Shown: one piece after another, positions 54,491 through 63,998 of the stretch
How the letters are laid out: every line of letters begins with the position of its first letter
How positions within the stretch are numbered: position 1 is the first letter of the stretch
From: an uncultured Dehalococcoidia bacterium
GTDB taxonomy: Bacteria > Chloroflexota > Dehalococcoidia > Lucifugimonadales > UBA3495
Length of the DNA: 64,000 nt
Assembly: GCA_951813535.1 (NCBI GenBank)
Contig: OX638345.1
Coordinates: 2,353,158 to 2,417,157, forward strand
Direction: 5' to 3'
Made by a program: the position numbers and the translations under genes
Notes under the pieces: generated by a model
What the model was told of the DNA's origin: nothing
The model's database searches: none
Seen by the model: the letters and a program-made list of their open reading frames with translations, nothing else

Positions 54491-55402
54491 TTAGCTGTCC
54501 CGCTGACCAAACTCCTCGCCGAGTTCACTCAGGAACTGCTCGATCTCCGGCGACAGCGCCACCGCGTCTTCTTGGGTTTCGGTTTCCTCGGTGGTCGTCC
54601 CTTCGGCCTCGTTGGTGTCGTAATAGTCTTCCATCTGCTTGATCAGGCCCTGCAGGTCGGAATTACGCTCCACCGCCGCATTCAATTCGCGATATTGCCG
54701 CTGGCCGCGTCGGGTAGGCGCCAGGTCTGCTGGGATTTCCCCATACACCGACGAAAGCACTTCGATCATGCGCGCCGTTCCGTTGTAGTCCTCATCCAGC
54801 TGCACATACTGCGGAAGGTGCACCATGAAATTGATGGCCTCGATCTCCAGCTTGTCGATGCCGTCCGACACCAGATTCATGATCGTCGTGGGGCCCTGGT
54901 AGGTGCTCCCGCGGAGCTTAAGGTTGGGCACCGATCTGAGTTGCCCCACTGAGCCGAGAGAGCCGGTTACCAGCAAAGGCCGGGTGTGGGGCACCGCATC
55001 GTACATCGCCCCCAGCCGGCAATACCGTTTCACGTTGAACTTTTCCACGACCTCCAGGATCGAGTCGGTGTACGTCTCGCTGTTGGCGTGGGGCTCCCGC
55101 AGATGGAAAAATAGGTAGTCGGGGCCGTTCTCGGTGGTCGCGTACCTGATGATGCTGTTCGGGATGCGCACCCGTCGCTCGTTATCCACCAGCCGCATGC
55201 TGGGACGGTAACGGGTGAAGTCGAAGAACTCACCAGGCCGGTGCAACCTGCCCAATTCCTTGGATCCCAGGTATCGTTCCAACCGGTTCAACGTCAGGGT
55301 ACCGACACTGCCTACGTCCACCCATGGGCGGATCATCGCGAACACGTGCGGATCACGCAGTTCCGGCAAGGGATCTTGTAGTTCAAAAGCGCCTACTCTC
55401 AT
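54491..55402 (-). CDS. PAC2 family protein
   Basis: A 303-residue protein of the PAC2 family (proteasome-assembly-chaperone-like fold), found in actinobacteria and Chloroflexota with an unknown role. Signatures: VFAMIRPWVDVGSVGTLTLNRL at the N-terminus, DYLFFHLREPHANSETYTDSI, YCRLGAMYDAVPHTRPLLVTG, and YQGPTTIMNLVSDGI. The last 40 residues are acidic and Thr/Glu-rich. No proteasome genes are in view. Confidence 0.82.
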   Translation of the reverse strand: MRVGAFELQDPLPELRDPHVFAMIRPWVDVGSVGTLTLNRLERYLGSKELGRLHRPGEFFDFTRYRPSMRLVDNERRVRIPNSIIRYATTENGPDYLFFHLREPHANSETYTDSILEVVEKFNVKRYCRLGAMYDAVPHTRPLLVTGSLGSVGQLRSVPNLKLRGSTYQGPTTIMNLVSDGIDKLEIEAINFMVHLPQYVQLDEDYNGTARMIEVLSSVYGEIPADLAPTRRGQRQYRELNAAVERNSDLQGLIKQMEDYYDTNEAEGTTTEETETQEDAVALSPEIEQFLSELGEEFGQRDS

Positions 55403-55556
55403 GATGACGATATCTTGCCAGACTTGCCCCGGTAATTCAAGGTTTGCGGCGGTTGAACCGCCGTCTCCGTTGGCCTAGAATGCTAATTACCCTGCGGTTC
55501 CCGTTCGAGGCGGACCGCCCTTGGCGCACTGCGCGCCCGAATACCGGAGGAATTTG

Positions 55557-56756
55557 ATGATTACCACCTTCGACAGTTTGTACGCAGGCCACGTCGACAT
55601 GGACAACGTGGGATACGGAGGTACCGCGGTCAACGATCGCACTTTCTCGGACGAGTACCTCGCCACGGCCTTCGACAAGGGCGTCGCCATCGCGCAGACC
55701 TTGGACAAGCATGGATACGATACCTTCTGGATGGCCGAGCATCACTTCCAACCCGAGGGTTACGAGTGTATCCCCAACCTACTGATGTTCATCGTCCATC
55801 TGGCCCACGTCACCGAGCGGTTGCGGTTTGGTTGTGGTTTCAACATCGCGCCCATGTGGCACCCCCTCCGCCTGGCCGAGGACTTTGCCATGGCCGACTG
55901 GCTCACCAAGGGCCGGGTGATCTTCGGCGTGGGCCGCGGCTATCACACCCGTGAGGTGGAATCATTCGGGTCCCCGCTCATGGACCAGCCCGCCAACCGC
56001 GAACTCTTCGAGGAACAGGTTGAGGTCATCTTCAAAGCCTTCCACGAGCGCGCCTTCTCCCACCAGGGCAAACACTACAACTTCCCGCCTCAGGGAGTGC
56101 CCTACCGCGGCTACCCTCTCGAGGAAATCACTCTCGTCCCCCGGCCCAAGACCCTTCCGGTGGAGTGCTGGCAGCCCATCCAGGGCGGCACTGGCCGCGC
56201 CCTGGAGTTCATGGCTCAGATGGGCATCAAGGGCGTCATCGGCGGCGGTTCCTCCGAGGGCGGCGCCATGGACGGGATCATGCACGGCTACCGCGACGCA
56301 TTGCGACGCAACGGCAAGCCGGATGCTGAGCTGGGCGAAGACCTTGCCGTCGGCTTCCACTTCCAAATCGCTCCCACCGTGGAGGAGGCCGCCAGAGCCG
56401 CAGCCGGGTACTACGAAGAAAACCTCAAGATGTTCGGGCCTCTGCGCCTGACCCGCGGCCTGTCCGAGCAGCAAATTCGCGACATCAGCAATCCTGAAAT
56501 CGCCCCCAATGCCGGGCTGCCCACAATCGAAGACGCGATCGAAAACGGTAGCGTTCTGGCCGGCCCGCCGGACCGTATCATTGAGCTGTTGAAGGGCGTC
56601 GAGGAGCGGTATCCGGGGCTGCGGCGCGTCCAGGTCGGCCAGCCGGTCGGGACCCCTCAGTCCATGATACTGGAGCAGCTCCAGTGGTTCGCTGAGGAAG
56701 TCATGCCCGCGTTCAAGGACACAAAGGTTGAGGTCGCAGTGCCCGCCGACAACTAA
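55557..56756 (+). CDS. LLM class flavin-dependent monooxygenase (luciferase-like), copy 1
   Basis: A 399-residue bacterial luciferase-family protein; these use reduced flavin and oxygen to oxidise organic substrates. GGAGG precedes the ATG at 55557. Signatures: FWMAEHHFQPEGYECIPNLL, HVTERLRFGCGFNIAPMWHPLRLAEDFAMADWLTKGRVIFGVGRGY. The C-terminal half has PPDRIIELLKGVEERYPGLR. Substrate is unknown. Sister copy at 60612 is shorter. Confidence 0.9.
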   Translation: MITTFDSLYAGHVDMDNVGYGGTAVNDRTFSDEYLATAFDKGVAIAQTLDKHGYDTFWMAEHHFQPEGYECIPNLLMFIVHLAHVTERLRFGCGFNIAPMWHPLRLAEDFAMADWLTKGRVIFGVGRGYHTREVESFGSPLMDQPANRELFEEQVEVIFKAFHERAFSHQGKHYNFPPQGVPYRGYPLEEITLVPRPKTLPVECWQPIQGGTGRALEFMAQMGIKGVIGGGSSEGGAMDGIMHGYRDALRRNGKPDAELGEDLAVGFHFQIAPTVEEAARAAAGYYEENLKMFGPLRLTRGLSEQQIRDISNPEIAPNAGLPTIEDAIENGSVLAGPPDRIIELLKGVEERYPGLRRVQVGQPVGTPQSMILEQLQWFAEEVMPAFKDTKVEVAVPADN

Positions 56757-56784
56757 CCAGCGCAATAACCAACCGCCGTGCGTG

Positions 56785-56814
56785 GGGGCGAATAATCATT
56801 CGCCCCTATTTTTT
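56785..56814 (+). terminator. terminator after the LLM gene
   Basis: A nine-base-pair stem GGGGCGAAT/ATTCGCCCC with a four-base loop and a TATTTTTT tail. It has the same stem as the hairpin at 33877. Confidence 0.85.
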
Positions 56815-56961
56815 GCCGGTTCGGCGCACGCGACGGATCGTGTTCCTTCTGCAGTCATCGTCATTTTCCACCTTGCGAGAATCGATGACGCGCTTCCCGA
56901 GACGATTTGCTGATGCCGCTGCTATCCTCGCGAACGCATCATTCAATTGGAGGCCAAACCC

Positions 56962-57747
56962 ATGCCCGAAATAACCCAATACCACTCCGGCACTCCATCC
57001 TGGGCCGACCTGCTCTGCAAAGACGGGTCGGCAGCCAAGGATTTCTACACCTCGCTGTTCGGTTGGACCTGCGACGACCATCCCGCCGGCCCCGATATGG
57101 TTTACACGATGTTCAGCCACGACGGCGTGCCGGTATGCGCCTCCGCTGAGCCCGGCCCCGGCCAGGAGAACCTGCCTCCTCACTGGAGCGTCTACGTGAC
57201 CGTCGACGACCTCGACGCCGCCGTAGGTCGCGCCAGATCGGCCGGCGGAACGGTGATCATGGAACCGTTCGACGTCATGGACGTCGGGCGCATGGCCATC
57301 ATCCAGGACAAGGAGGGAGCGTTCCTTCGCCTGTGGTATCCGCTGAAGCACGCTGGCGCCGGCAAGATGCACGAGCCCGGGGCACTCGCCTGGTTCGAGC
57401 TGGCTACTACCGATCCCGATTCGGCTGCTGCCTTCTACGCCCAGGTTTTCCAGGCTGAGGCCGGCCCCGACCCGAACACGGACTTCCCGTACACTCTCAT
57501 CACGGTGGCGGGCATCCCGTCAGCTGGCATCATCCAGATCGGCGACGATTGGGGGCCAGTGCCCCCCAACTGGGGCGTGTATTTCGGCGTTGACGACGTG
57601 GACGCTGTCGCCGCCAAGGCCTCCGACCTCGGCGGAGGCGTGATCGTGGAACCCCGGGACATCCCGGACTTCGCCCGCTTCGCCGTTCTGCGTGACGCCG
57701 AGGGCGCCGTGTTCAACGTGATACGAGTCAACGAATGGCCCGCTTAG
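56962..57747 (+). CDS. VOC-family protein with two glyoxalase-like domains
   Basis: A 261-residue protein starting at ATG 56962, with GGAGG nine bases before. It has two repeated VOC domains, each with a start like SWADLLCKDGSAAKDFYTSLFGW and LAWFELATTDPDSAAAFYAQVF. The metal-binding His/Glu set is only partly recognisable. Such proteins act as dioxygenases, isomerases or resistance proteins; function not predictable here. Confidence 0.82.
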   Translation: MPEITQYHSGTPSWADLLCKDGSAAKDFYTSLFGWTCDDHPAGPDMVYTMFSHDGVPVCASAEPGPGQENLPPHWSVYVTVDDLDAAVGRARSAGGTVIMEPFDVMDVGRMAIIQDKEGAFLRLWYPLKHAGAGKMHEPGALAWFELATTDPDSAAAFYAQVFQAEAGPDPNTDFPYTLITVAGIPSAGIIQIGDDWGPVPPNWGVYFGVDDVDAVAAKASDLGGGVIVEPRDIPDFARFAVLRDAEGAVFNVIRVNEWPA

Positions 57748-57772
57748 CGGCCGGTACGTCGCGGAAATGATG

Positions 57773-57799
57773 GGGGCGGCTGTGCTGGCCGCCCCTTTT
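57773..57799. terminator. terminator between VOC and deacetylase genes
   Basis: An eight-base-pair GGGGCGGC/GCCGCCCC stem, a seven-base loop and TTTT, between converging genes. Confidence 0.75.
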
Positions 57800-57807
57800 C
57801 CCCGCGT

Positions 57808-58716
57808 CTATCGCAACGTCCCCGGTGGGTAGTTTTCCAACCACCACCGTGCGATTTCATCTCTCCTGGCGAACCACACCCCGGGGTGACTTCTGGCGTA
57901 TCGCAGGAAACGGTCCAGCGCCCGGGATCGCGCCGGTCGCCCTGCGATGCGACAGTGCAGCCCAACGGACATCATCTTGGGGTGCGTCCTCCCTTCCTCG
58001 TACAGCACGTCGAAGGTGTCCTTCATGTATTCGTAAAAGTCACCCACGCTGTTCAGCCCACCACGCCAGAAACGGGCGTCGTTGGTCTCGAAGCTGTACG
58101 GCAGCACGGGCCACGGCTTGCCGTGCACCTCGGTGTAATACGGCAGGTCGTCGTTGAAGACGCCGCTGTCGTAGACGAAACCGCCTTCTTCCACCACCAA
58201 CTCCCGCGTGTTGACGCTGGGGCCGTACCGGGTGAACCAACCCACGGGCCGCTCGCCGGTGGTCCGGGCCAACGACTCCACCGTCATGCGGATCGCCTCG
58301 GCTTCCTCATCGCGTGTCTTGTTGTGGTATTCCTCCCAACGGTAGCCGTGCCCGCAAACCTCGTGGCCCCGTTCTACGACCGCCCGCGCCACCTCAGGGT
58401 TCCGCTCGAAGGCCAGCGCGCAGCAGAAGAAAGTGCTCTTGACGCTGTACTTGTCCAGCAGATTCAGGATTCGCCATACGCCCACCCGGCTGCCGTACTC
58501 GAAGAAGGACTCGTTGAAAAGATCCCGCTGCCCCGACGGCACCGGCGACGGCACCTCGTTATTCGTCTCGTGATACTCATCGCCATCCAGCAGCGATGCC
58601 TCGCTGCCTTCCTCGTAATTCACGACGACCGAGATGGCGATGCGGGTACCGCCAGGCCACTTGACGACCGGCGGGTTCGCGCCATAACCAATGAAGTCAC
58701 GCTGTAGTCCTGCCAT
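57808..58716 (-). CDS. polysaccharide deacetylase family protein (PuuE/allantoinase-like)
   Basis: A 302-residue NodB-fold protein. The start is ATG 58716. Signatures: KWPGGTRIAISVVVNYEEGSE, KYSVKSTFFCCALAFERNPEVARAV, and RGHEVCGHGYRWEEYHNKTRDEE, which is closer to the PuuE-like allantoinase/deacylase branch than to chitin deacetylases. Later QLD-type GLHCRIAGRPARSRALDRFL. Substrate uncertain; N-acyl or amide hydrolysis is likely. It is divergent from the acyl-CoA synthetase. Confidence 0.85.
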   Translation of the reverse strand: MAGLQRDFIGYGANPPVVKWPGGTRIAISVVVNYEEGSEASLLDGDEYHETNNEVPSPVPSGQRDLFNESFFEYGSRVGVWRILNLLDKYSVKSTFFCCALAFERNPEVARAVVERGHEVCGHGYRWEEYHNKTRDEEAEAIRMTVESLARTTGERPVGWFTRYGPSVNTRELVVEEGGFVYDSGVFNDDLPYYTEVHGKPWPVLPYSFETNDARFWRGGLNSVGDFYEYMKDTFDVLYEEGRTHPKMMSVGLHCRIAGRPARSRALDRFLRYARSHPGVWFARRDEIARWWLENYPPGTLR

Positions 58717-58944
58717 TTTGGTTGATCCTGTGTGTGGGTTTGAACCGCTGGGTTGGGCCGAAAGAACGCCCAGACGACCGCCGGAACCGCGCATGGCGCT
58801 TCTCCGTCCGACTGTCGTGAGGGGGTCATGAGCCGAACACGTCGGCAGAATAACCCAATCCTCCCGGCTGGACAATTCCACCTATACGGTACAAAATGCC
58901 GGAAAATCCGCTTCAATATCGAACCAGCGCTCAGGGTGGCCATA

Positions 58945-60567
58945 ATGACAACCCCAACTGCGTCAACCCAAAAACTTACCCCGCTTCTGTTCCTTGAACG
59001 CAGCGCCGCCGTGTACCCGCACCGCGCGGCCTGCATCTACAACGGCGCCGTCACCACCTACGCGCTGTTTTACGAGCGGGTGCGTAGGCAAGCGGCCGCG
59101 CTGCGCAGCGTTGGCGTCGGGCCCGGCGACCGAGTGGCCTTTCTGCTCCCCAACCTGCCCTCGATGCTTGAGGCAAACTTCGGCCCCATGGGCATTGGCG
59201 CCGTGCTGGTGGCGCTGAACATACGCCTTTCGCCTCGCGAGATTTCGTACATCCTCAATCACTCGGGTGCGAAGGTGCTGGTGTTCGATTCCGAGTTGGC
59301 GGATACCGTGCGGCAATTGCGCGAGGATTGCCCGGGCGTCGAGACCTACGTTCAGGTTCGCGACACCGCGCCGTTGGCCACGGACATCCCCGGCCCCGAG
59401 TACGAGCAGTGGCTGGCCAGTGTCGACCCGTTGCCGGAACTCTCCGGACCGGCCACCGAAAACGATACGCTGACCATCAACTACACCTCCGGTACTACTG
59501 GAATGCCCAAGGGCGTGGAATTCACTCCGCGTGGCGCCTACATCAATGCCCTCGGCGAGGCCATGGAGATGGGTATGAACTGGCGCAGCATCTACCTGTG
59601 GACGCTGCCCATGTTCCACGCCAACGGCTGGTGCTTCCCCTGGGCCGTGACCGCCGTGGGTGGAGCGCACGTATGCCTGCGCCGTGTCGATCCCGCCGAG
59701 GTCTACCGTCTCATCCGCGAGGAATCGGTCACCCATCTTTGCGCTGCGCCCACCATACTCACCGGCCTCTACGCCGCTCCCGAGGCCGCTTCGGCCGATC
59801 TCACCGGCCTCACGATCATGACCGCCGGCGCTCCGCCGGCCCCCCAGGTGATCCGCACCATCGAGGGCATGGGCGCGGAGATCATCCATGTTTACGGGCT
59901 CACCGAGACCTACGGCCCGTGCACCGTCGCGGCCGGCCAGCCGGAATGGGACGCCATGGGGTCCGACGACTTGGCCCGCGTGAAAGCCCGGCAGGGTGTG
60001 CCCTTCATCGTGTACGGTTCCGGCCTCCGCGTAGTAGACGAGAGCATGGACGACGTCCCGCGCGACGCCGAAACCATGGGAGAGGTCGTCATGCAGGGCG
60101 ACGCTGTGATGAAGGGCTACTACGACGATCCCGATGCCACTGCCGACGCTTTCCGCGGCGGGTGGTTTCATTCGGGCGACCTGGCGGTCTGGCATCCCGA
60201 CGGCTACATCGAGCTTCAGGACCGCTCCAAGGACATCATCATATCCGGTGGCGAGAACATCTCCAGCCAGGAGGTGGAGAAGGTCATCATGGAACATCCC
60301 GGCGTGCTCGAAGTCTGCGTGGTTGGCGTGCCCGACCAGCGCTGGGGAGAGGTTCCCAAGGCCTTTGTCGTACCGCGGGAAAGCGGCCAGCTCACGGCGG
60401 ACGAGGTTATCAACTTCACTCGCGACCGCATCGCCCACTTCAAAGCGCCCAAGAGCGTCGAATTCGGTGACCTTCCCAAGACCGCCACCGGCAAGATCCA
60501 GAAGTACATCCTGCGCGACAAGGAATGGCAGGGCCAGGAGCGCCGCATCCAGGGTTCGCAGGTGTAG
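58945..60567 (+). CDS. acyl-CoA synthetase (AMP-binding, class I adenylate-forming)
   Basis: A 540-residue ligase that activates a carboxylic acid to its CoA thioester with ATP. Motifs in order: INYTSGTTGMPKGVEFTPRG (P-loop-like, about 175), YLWTLPMFHANGWCFPWAVTA, IIHVYGLTETYGPC (adenine-binding), HSGDLAVWHPDGYIELQDRSKDIIISGGENIS (hinge) and the catalytic lysine in LPKTATGKIQKYILR. It is a fatty/aryl-acid type; exact substrate unknown. It precedes an LLM monooxygenase. Confidence 0.93.
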   Translation: MTTPTASTQKLTPLLFLERSAAVYPHRAACIYNGAVTTYALFYERVRRQAAALRSVGVGPGDRVAFLLPNLPSMLEANFGPMGIGAVLVALNIRLSPREISYILNHSGAKVLVFDSELADTVRQLREDCPGVETYVQVRDTAPLATDIPGPEYEQWLASVDPLPELSGPATENDTLTINYTSGTTGMPKGVEFTPRGAYINALGEAMEMGMNWRSIYLWTLPMFHANGWCFPWAVTAVGGAHVCLRRVDPAEVYRLIREESVTHLCAAPTILTGLYAAPEAASADLTGLTIMTAGAPPAPQVIRTIEGMGAEIIHVYGLTETYGPCTVAAGQPEWDAMGSDDLARVKARQGVPFIVYGSGLRVVDESMDDVPRDAETMGEVVMQGDAVMKGYYDDPDATADAFRGGWFHSGDLAVWHPDGYIELQDRSKDIIISGGENISSQEVEKVIMEHPGVLEVCVVGVPDQRWGEVPKAFVVPRESGQLTADEVINFTRDRIAHFKAPKSVEFGDLPKTATGKIQKYILRDKEWQGQERRIQGSQV

Positions 60568-60611
60568 TCGGCCGCAATCCGACGCTACGATCCACTACGA
60601 GGAGGACAGGC

Positions 60612-61655
60612 ATGGAGTACGGACTCTTTCTCGAGTTTCCCCGGCCCATCGACGGCGACCATCACGACGCTTTCACTCAGTCGTTCCAGCTGGTCCGGGA
60701 GGCCGAAGATCTTGGCGTCGCATCGGTGTGGCTGGCCGAGTACCACTTCAACATGGAGCGGGTCCTGGCATCTCCCGTGATGATCGCCACGGCAATCGCC
60801 GCCAAGACCAGCGCCATGCGCATCGGGACTGCCGTCTACTGCCTGCCGTTGGGTCACCCCATCCGTGTCGCGGAGGAGATGGCGACCCTCGACCATATCA
60901 GCGACGGGCGTGTGGAGCTCGGGGTCGGACGCGGCACCTTCCCCAACGTCCACGAGGGTTTCAACGTGACCTTTGAGGAGAGCCGCAGCCGTTTCGACGA
61001 GTTTCTCGAAATCGTCGTGGCCGCCTGGACCCAGGAGACATTCTCCTTCCACGGTGAGCATTACACCTGCGACGAATTGACTGTCACTCCTCGGCCTTAC
61101 CAGAAGCCCCACCCGCCGATCACCGTCGGCGTGACCTCAGCCGAGAGCTTTCCCATCATCGGCGCCATGGGCTACCCGCTGATCGTCAACCCGTCCCGGG
61201 TGTTTACCCTCGACCAGTTGGCCGGCCCCATGGCCGAATACCGCGCAGCGTGGAAAGCGGCCGGACATCCGGGCGAAGGCAGAGTCGGCCTGCGCGTGCC
61301 GATTTATGTCAACGAAGACGCCGAGGCGGCATATCGGGACCCCATGGAATCGGCCAGGAACTCAATCACCCGCCTGGGCGAACGCGTAGGCTCCTACGCG
61401 GGTCGGGCTGGCACCACCGGCGACTGGGCTGAGCAGAGCCGCATCATCCTGGGCATGGATTATGACGACTGGCTCCGCGACAAGGTCGTCTACGGAACCC
61501 CTGACGTCGTTACCGAACGGCTCACTGAACTCGAGGAAAATCTGGGCCTCGACCAGTTGATCTACGAGATCAACTACGGCAACCTGATGCCCGACGAGAT
61601 GCAGACCGCGTCGCTCCGCCTGTTCAACAAAAAGGTCCTGCCAAGACTGACCTGA
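60612..61655 (+). CDS. LLM class flavin-dependent monooxygenase (luciferase-like), copy 2
   Basis: A 347-residue luciferase-family enzyme 44 bases after the acyl-CoA synthetase. GAGGAC precedes the ATG. Signatures: VWLAEYHFNMERVLASPVMIATAIAAKTSAMRIGTAVYCLPLGHPIRVAEEMATLDHISDGRVELGVGRGTFPNV in family order, and a C-terminal YGTPDVVTERLTELEENLGLDQLIYEIN. The two genes may form a pair that activates and oxidises one class of substrate. Confidence 0.9.
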   Translation: MEYGLFLEFPRPIDGDHHDAFTQSFQLVREAEDLGVASVWLAEYHFNMERVLASPVMIATAIAAKTSAMRIGTAVYCLPLGHPIRVAEEMATLDHISDGRVELGVGRGTFPNVHEGFNVTFEESRSRFDEFLEIVVAAWTQETFSFHGEHYTCDELTVTPRPYQKPHPPITVGVTSAESFPIIGAMGYPLIVNPSRVFTLDQLAGPMAEYRAAWKAAGHPGEGRVGLRVPIYVNEDAEAAYRDPMESARNSITRLGERVGSYAGRAGTTGDWAEQSRIILGMDYDDWLRDKVVYGTPDVVTERLTELEENLGLDQLIYEINYGNLMPDEMQTASLRLFNKKVLPRLT

Positions 61656-61667
61656 CTTCGAATGTAA

Positions 61668-61692
61668 GAGGGGCGCTGATCAAGCGCCCCTC
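61668..61692. terminator. hairpin between converging genes
   Basis: A ten-base-pair GAGGGGCGCT/AGCGCCCCTC stem with a five-base loop. The plus-strand tail is only CATCATTT, so termination strength is uncertain. Confidence 0.55.
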
Positions 61693-61727
61693 ATCATTTG
61701 CCCGGTCGATTGTTCGCAGCGGTGGGA

Positions 61728-62756
61728 TCAGTCCCAGGTGAAGCAAACCTTGCCGGTTCCGCCGGCCTCGAACAGTGTGTACGCCTCGTCCGCCTGATCC
61801 AGCGTGAAACGGTGGGTGAAGAGTTCCTTCAACGGGACCCTCCGGTCCACCACGAACCTGGCCACCTCCTCCAGCCCGTTCAGGCTGAAGGTCCACGACC
61901 CCAAGATGGTCAGCTGCTTGTGGATGATCTGCGGGCTGACGTCGAAGGTGGTCGTGTTGCCCTCGCCGACAAAGCAGACCCGGCCCCACAGCATCGCGGA
62001 GTCGACCGCGTTGATCCGCGCCTCCGGCCGGCCCGTGCAATCCAGCGTCGCCGGCGATCCCTCGCCGTGGGTTAGTTCCCGTATGGCTTCCACCGGATTC
62101 TGCGTTCCGGCGTCGATGCAAACGTCTGCGCCCAATCGCTGCGCCAGTTCCAGCCGCTCGGTGTCCACGTCCACGGCGATAACCCGCGCGCCCATGGCCT
62201 TGGCGAACATGGTCCCGCTGGCGCCCACCGGCCCCTGACCGAATATGGCCAGCGTGTCGTCGCCGGAAATGTTCAGCCGCTTCAGGGCCCAGAACGCAGT
62301 CCCAGTGCCGCACGCGCACGCCGCCCCTTCGTCAAAGTCCAGGCCGTCTGGCATCTTAACGCAGGTATATGCCGGACAAATCAGGTAGTCCTCGTGTCCG
62401 CCGTTTGCGCCCGTTCCGTAAACAGTGGACCCGTGCAGACACATCTGGGTGTAACCGATCCGGCACATGGTGCACGCCCGACAGCCGGTGTAATGGTGCA
62501 TCATAACCCGATCGCCGACCGCGACCTCAGTCACGTCCCGTCCCACCTCGGCGATGACTCCACAGGGTTCGTGCCCGGCCACCTTGAGGTTGGCCGGGTC
62601 GCCGCGTTCCGCCTTGGGAGCTCGGTAGTGCCTCAGGTCACTGCCGCACAACCCCGAGGCCTTCATTGCGATCACGACCTCCCCTGGCCCGGGATGGGGA
62701 TCCGGCAGCGTGCGAATCTCGACCTCTTTGTCTCCGGTAAAAACTACTCCGCGCAT
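61728..62756 (-). CDS. zinc-dependent alcohol dehydrogenase (MDR family)
   Basis: A 342-residue medium-chain dehydrogenase. GGAGG precedes the ATG at 62756. Catalytic zinc site: SGLCGSDLRHYR (Cys) and GHEPCGVIAEVGRDV; structural zinc cysteines in CRACTMCRIGYTQMC. Rossmann motif LAIFGQGPVGASGTMFAKAMGARVIAVD, with the following Asp favouring NAD. Alcohol, polyol or threonine substrates are all possible. It lies 36 bases downstream of the FAD-linked oxidase. Confidence 0.9.
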   Translation of the reverse strand: MRGVVFTGDKEVEIRTLPDPHPGPGEVVIAMKASGLCGSDLRHYRAPKAERGDPANLKVAGHEPCGVIAEVGRDVTEVAVGDRVMMHHYTGCRACTMCRIGYTQMCLHGSTVYGTGANGGHEDYLICPAYTCVKMPDGLDFDEGAACACGTGTAFWALKRLNISGDDTLAIFGQGPVGASGTMFAKAMGARVIAVDVDTERLELAQRLGADVCIDAGTQNPVEAIRELTHGEGSPATLDCTGRPEARINAVDSAMLWGRVCFVGEGNTTTFDVSPQIIHKQLTILGSWTFSLNGLEEVARFVVDRRVPLKELFTHRFTLDQADEAYTLFEAGGTGKVCFTWD

Positions 62757-62792
62757 CAGATGTCCCTCCTTATATGGCGGATCGATGTCCAC

Positions 62793-63998
62793 TTACGGAT
62801 CGATCAAGACGCCCGGATTAAGTATTCCGTTGGGGTCCACCGTCCGCTTCACCGCCCGCAATGCTTCGGCGAACGGATCAGGTCGCTGTTGGTCATACCA
62901 GGGCCGGTGGGAGCGGCCGACTGCATGGTGGTGGGTGATCGTTCCGCCGGCGGCCATGACCGCGTCCGACGCCGCTTGTTTGATCTCGGCGTGGGCTTCC
63001 AACTCTCCGCCGACCCTGCCGAGTCCCTCGAAAGTGTAGTAGGGGGCCGGGCCGTCCGGGTAAACGTGGGTGAATCGGCACGATACTCGGCCGCCACCGC
63101 AGGTGCGTTGCAACGCTTCTTCCAGCGCACCGCGCACCGTCGCATCCATCGCCGGCCAACGCTCCCATGTGATGGACGTTTCCAGGGTCTCGGCGACAAT
63201 CCCGAACCCGATGGTCGCGTTCCGTTCGTACGGCGCGTTGATGAAGGAATCGCGCCAGTTGCCCACCGCTCCCTGCCGCCCGGCGGAAGTCGCTGAACGC
63301 TCCGCGGCATCGGCAACCACGATATCGTCCTCCGCGATTTGTCCACCGGCATCCCTCGCGATGGCAACAGCCTGGCGGATGTTGTCGCCCTGCGGGATTT
63401 CTGCCGACTCGAACCCGATGATCAGCAGCGCCTGTTCGCCGTCCAGACCGGCGAAGTCTTCGGCCTCCGACGGGTCCAGCATCCGCAGGTTGGCCGGCCA
63501 TTGCTTGGCCTGCGCGACAAGCCGCGCTCCCTCGGATGCGGCGTCCATCCCATCGAAAACCACGCCGGCGGACGCTCGGAATCGGGGACGCGCCTGTATC
63601 CGCATCCACGCCTCGGTGATGATGCCCAGGATGCCCTCGCTGCCGATCACCATCCGGTCCGGCGAGGGCCCGGCGCCGCTGCCGGGCAATCGGCGCGATT
63701 CCCAGACCCCCGCCGGTGTTACCATCCGCACCGACTCCACGAAGTCGTCGATGTGCGTGTGGTTGGTCGCGTAGTGGCCGCCACTTCGGGTGGCAATCCA
63801 CCCGCCCAGGGTGGAGAACTCGAAGCTCTGCGGGAAATGGCGGAGCGTGTAGCCGTGCGGACGCAGTTGCGCCTCCAGGGCCGGCCCCAACGCGCCGGCC
63901 TGTATCCGGGCCGCACGGGAGGTCTCGTCCACCTCCAGCACCTGATCCAACCGCGTCAAATCGATGGTGCAAACCTTGTCCGCTTCCGGCGGCTCCAC
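62793..63998 (-). CDS. FAD-binding oxidase, alkylglycerone-phosphate synthase-like (5' end outside window)
   Basis: At least 401 residues; the start is beyond 64000. It is a VAO/PCMH-type flavoprotein. The FAD-binding half shows FSTLGGWIATRSGGHYATNHTHIDD and GSGAGPSPDRMVIGSEGILGIIT, matching D-lactate/alkyl-DHAP-type oxidases. The C-terminal half has GGTITHHHAVGRSHRPWY, the catalytic histidine cluster of alkyldihydroxyacetonephosphate synthases. Probably FAD-linked oxidation of a hydroxy acid or ether-lipid precursor formation; not resolved by sequence. Confidence 0.85.
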   Translation of the reverse strand: MEPPEADKVCTIDLTRLDQVLEVDETSRAARIQAGALGPALEAQLRPHGYTLRHFPQSFEFSTLGGWIATRSGGHYATNHTHIDDFVESVRMVTPAGVWESRRLPGSGAGPSPDRMVIGSEGILGIITEAWMRIQARPRFRASAGVVFDGMDAASEGARLVAQAKQWPANLRMLDPSEAEDFAGLDGEQALLIIGFESAEIPQGDNIRQAVAIARDAGGQIAEDDIVVADAAERSATSAGRQGAVGNWRDSFINAPYERNATIGFGIVAETLETSITWERWPAMDATVRGALEEALQRTCGGGRVSCRFTHVYPDGPAPYYTFEGLGRVGGELEAHAEIKQAASDAVMAAGGTITHHHAVGRSHRPWYDQQRPDPFAEALRAVKRTVDPNGILNPGVLIDP

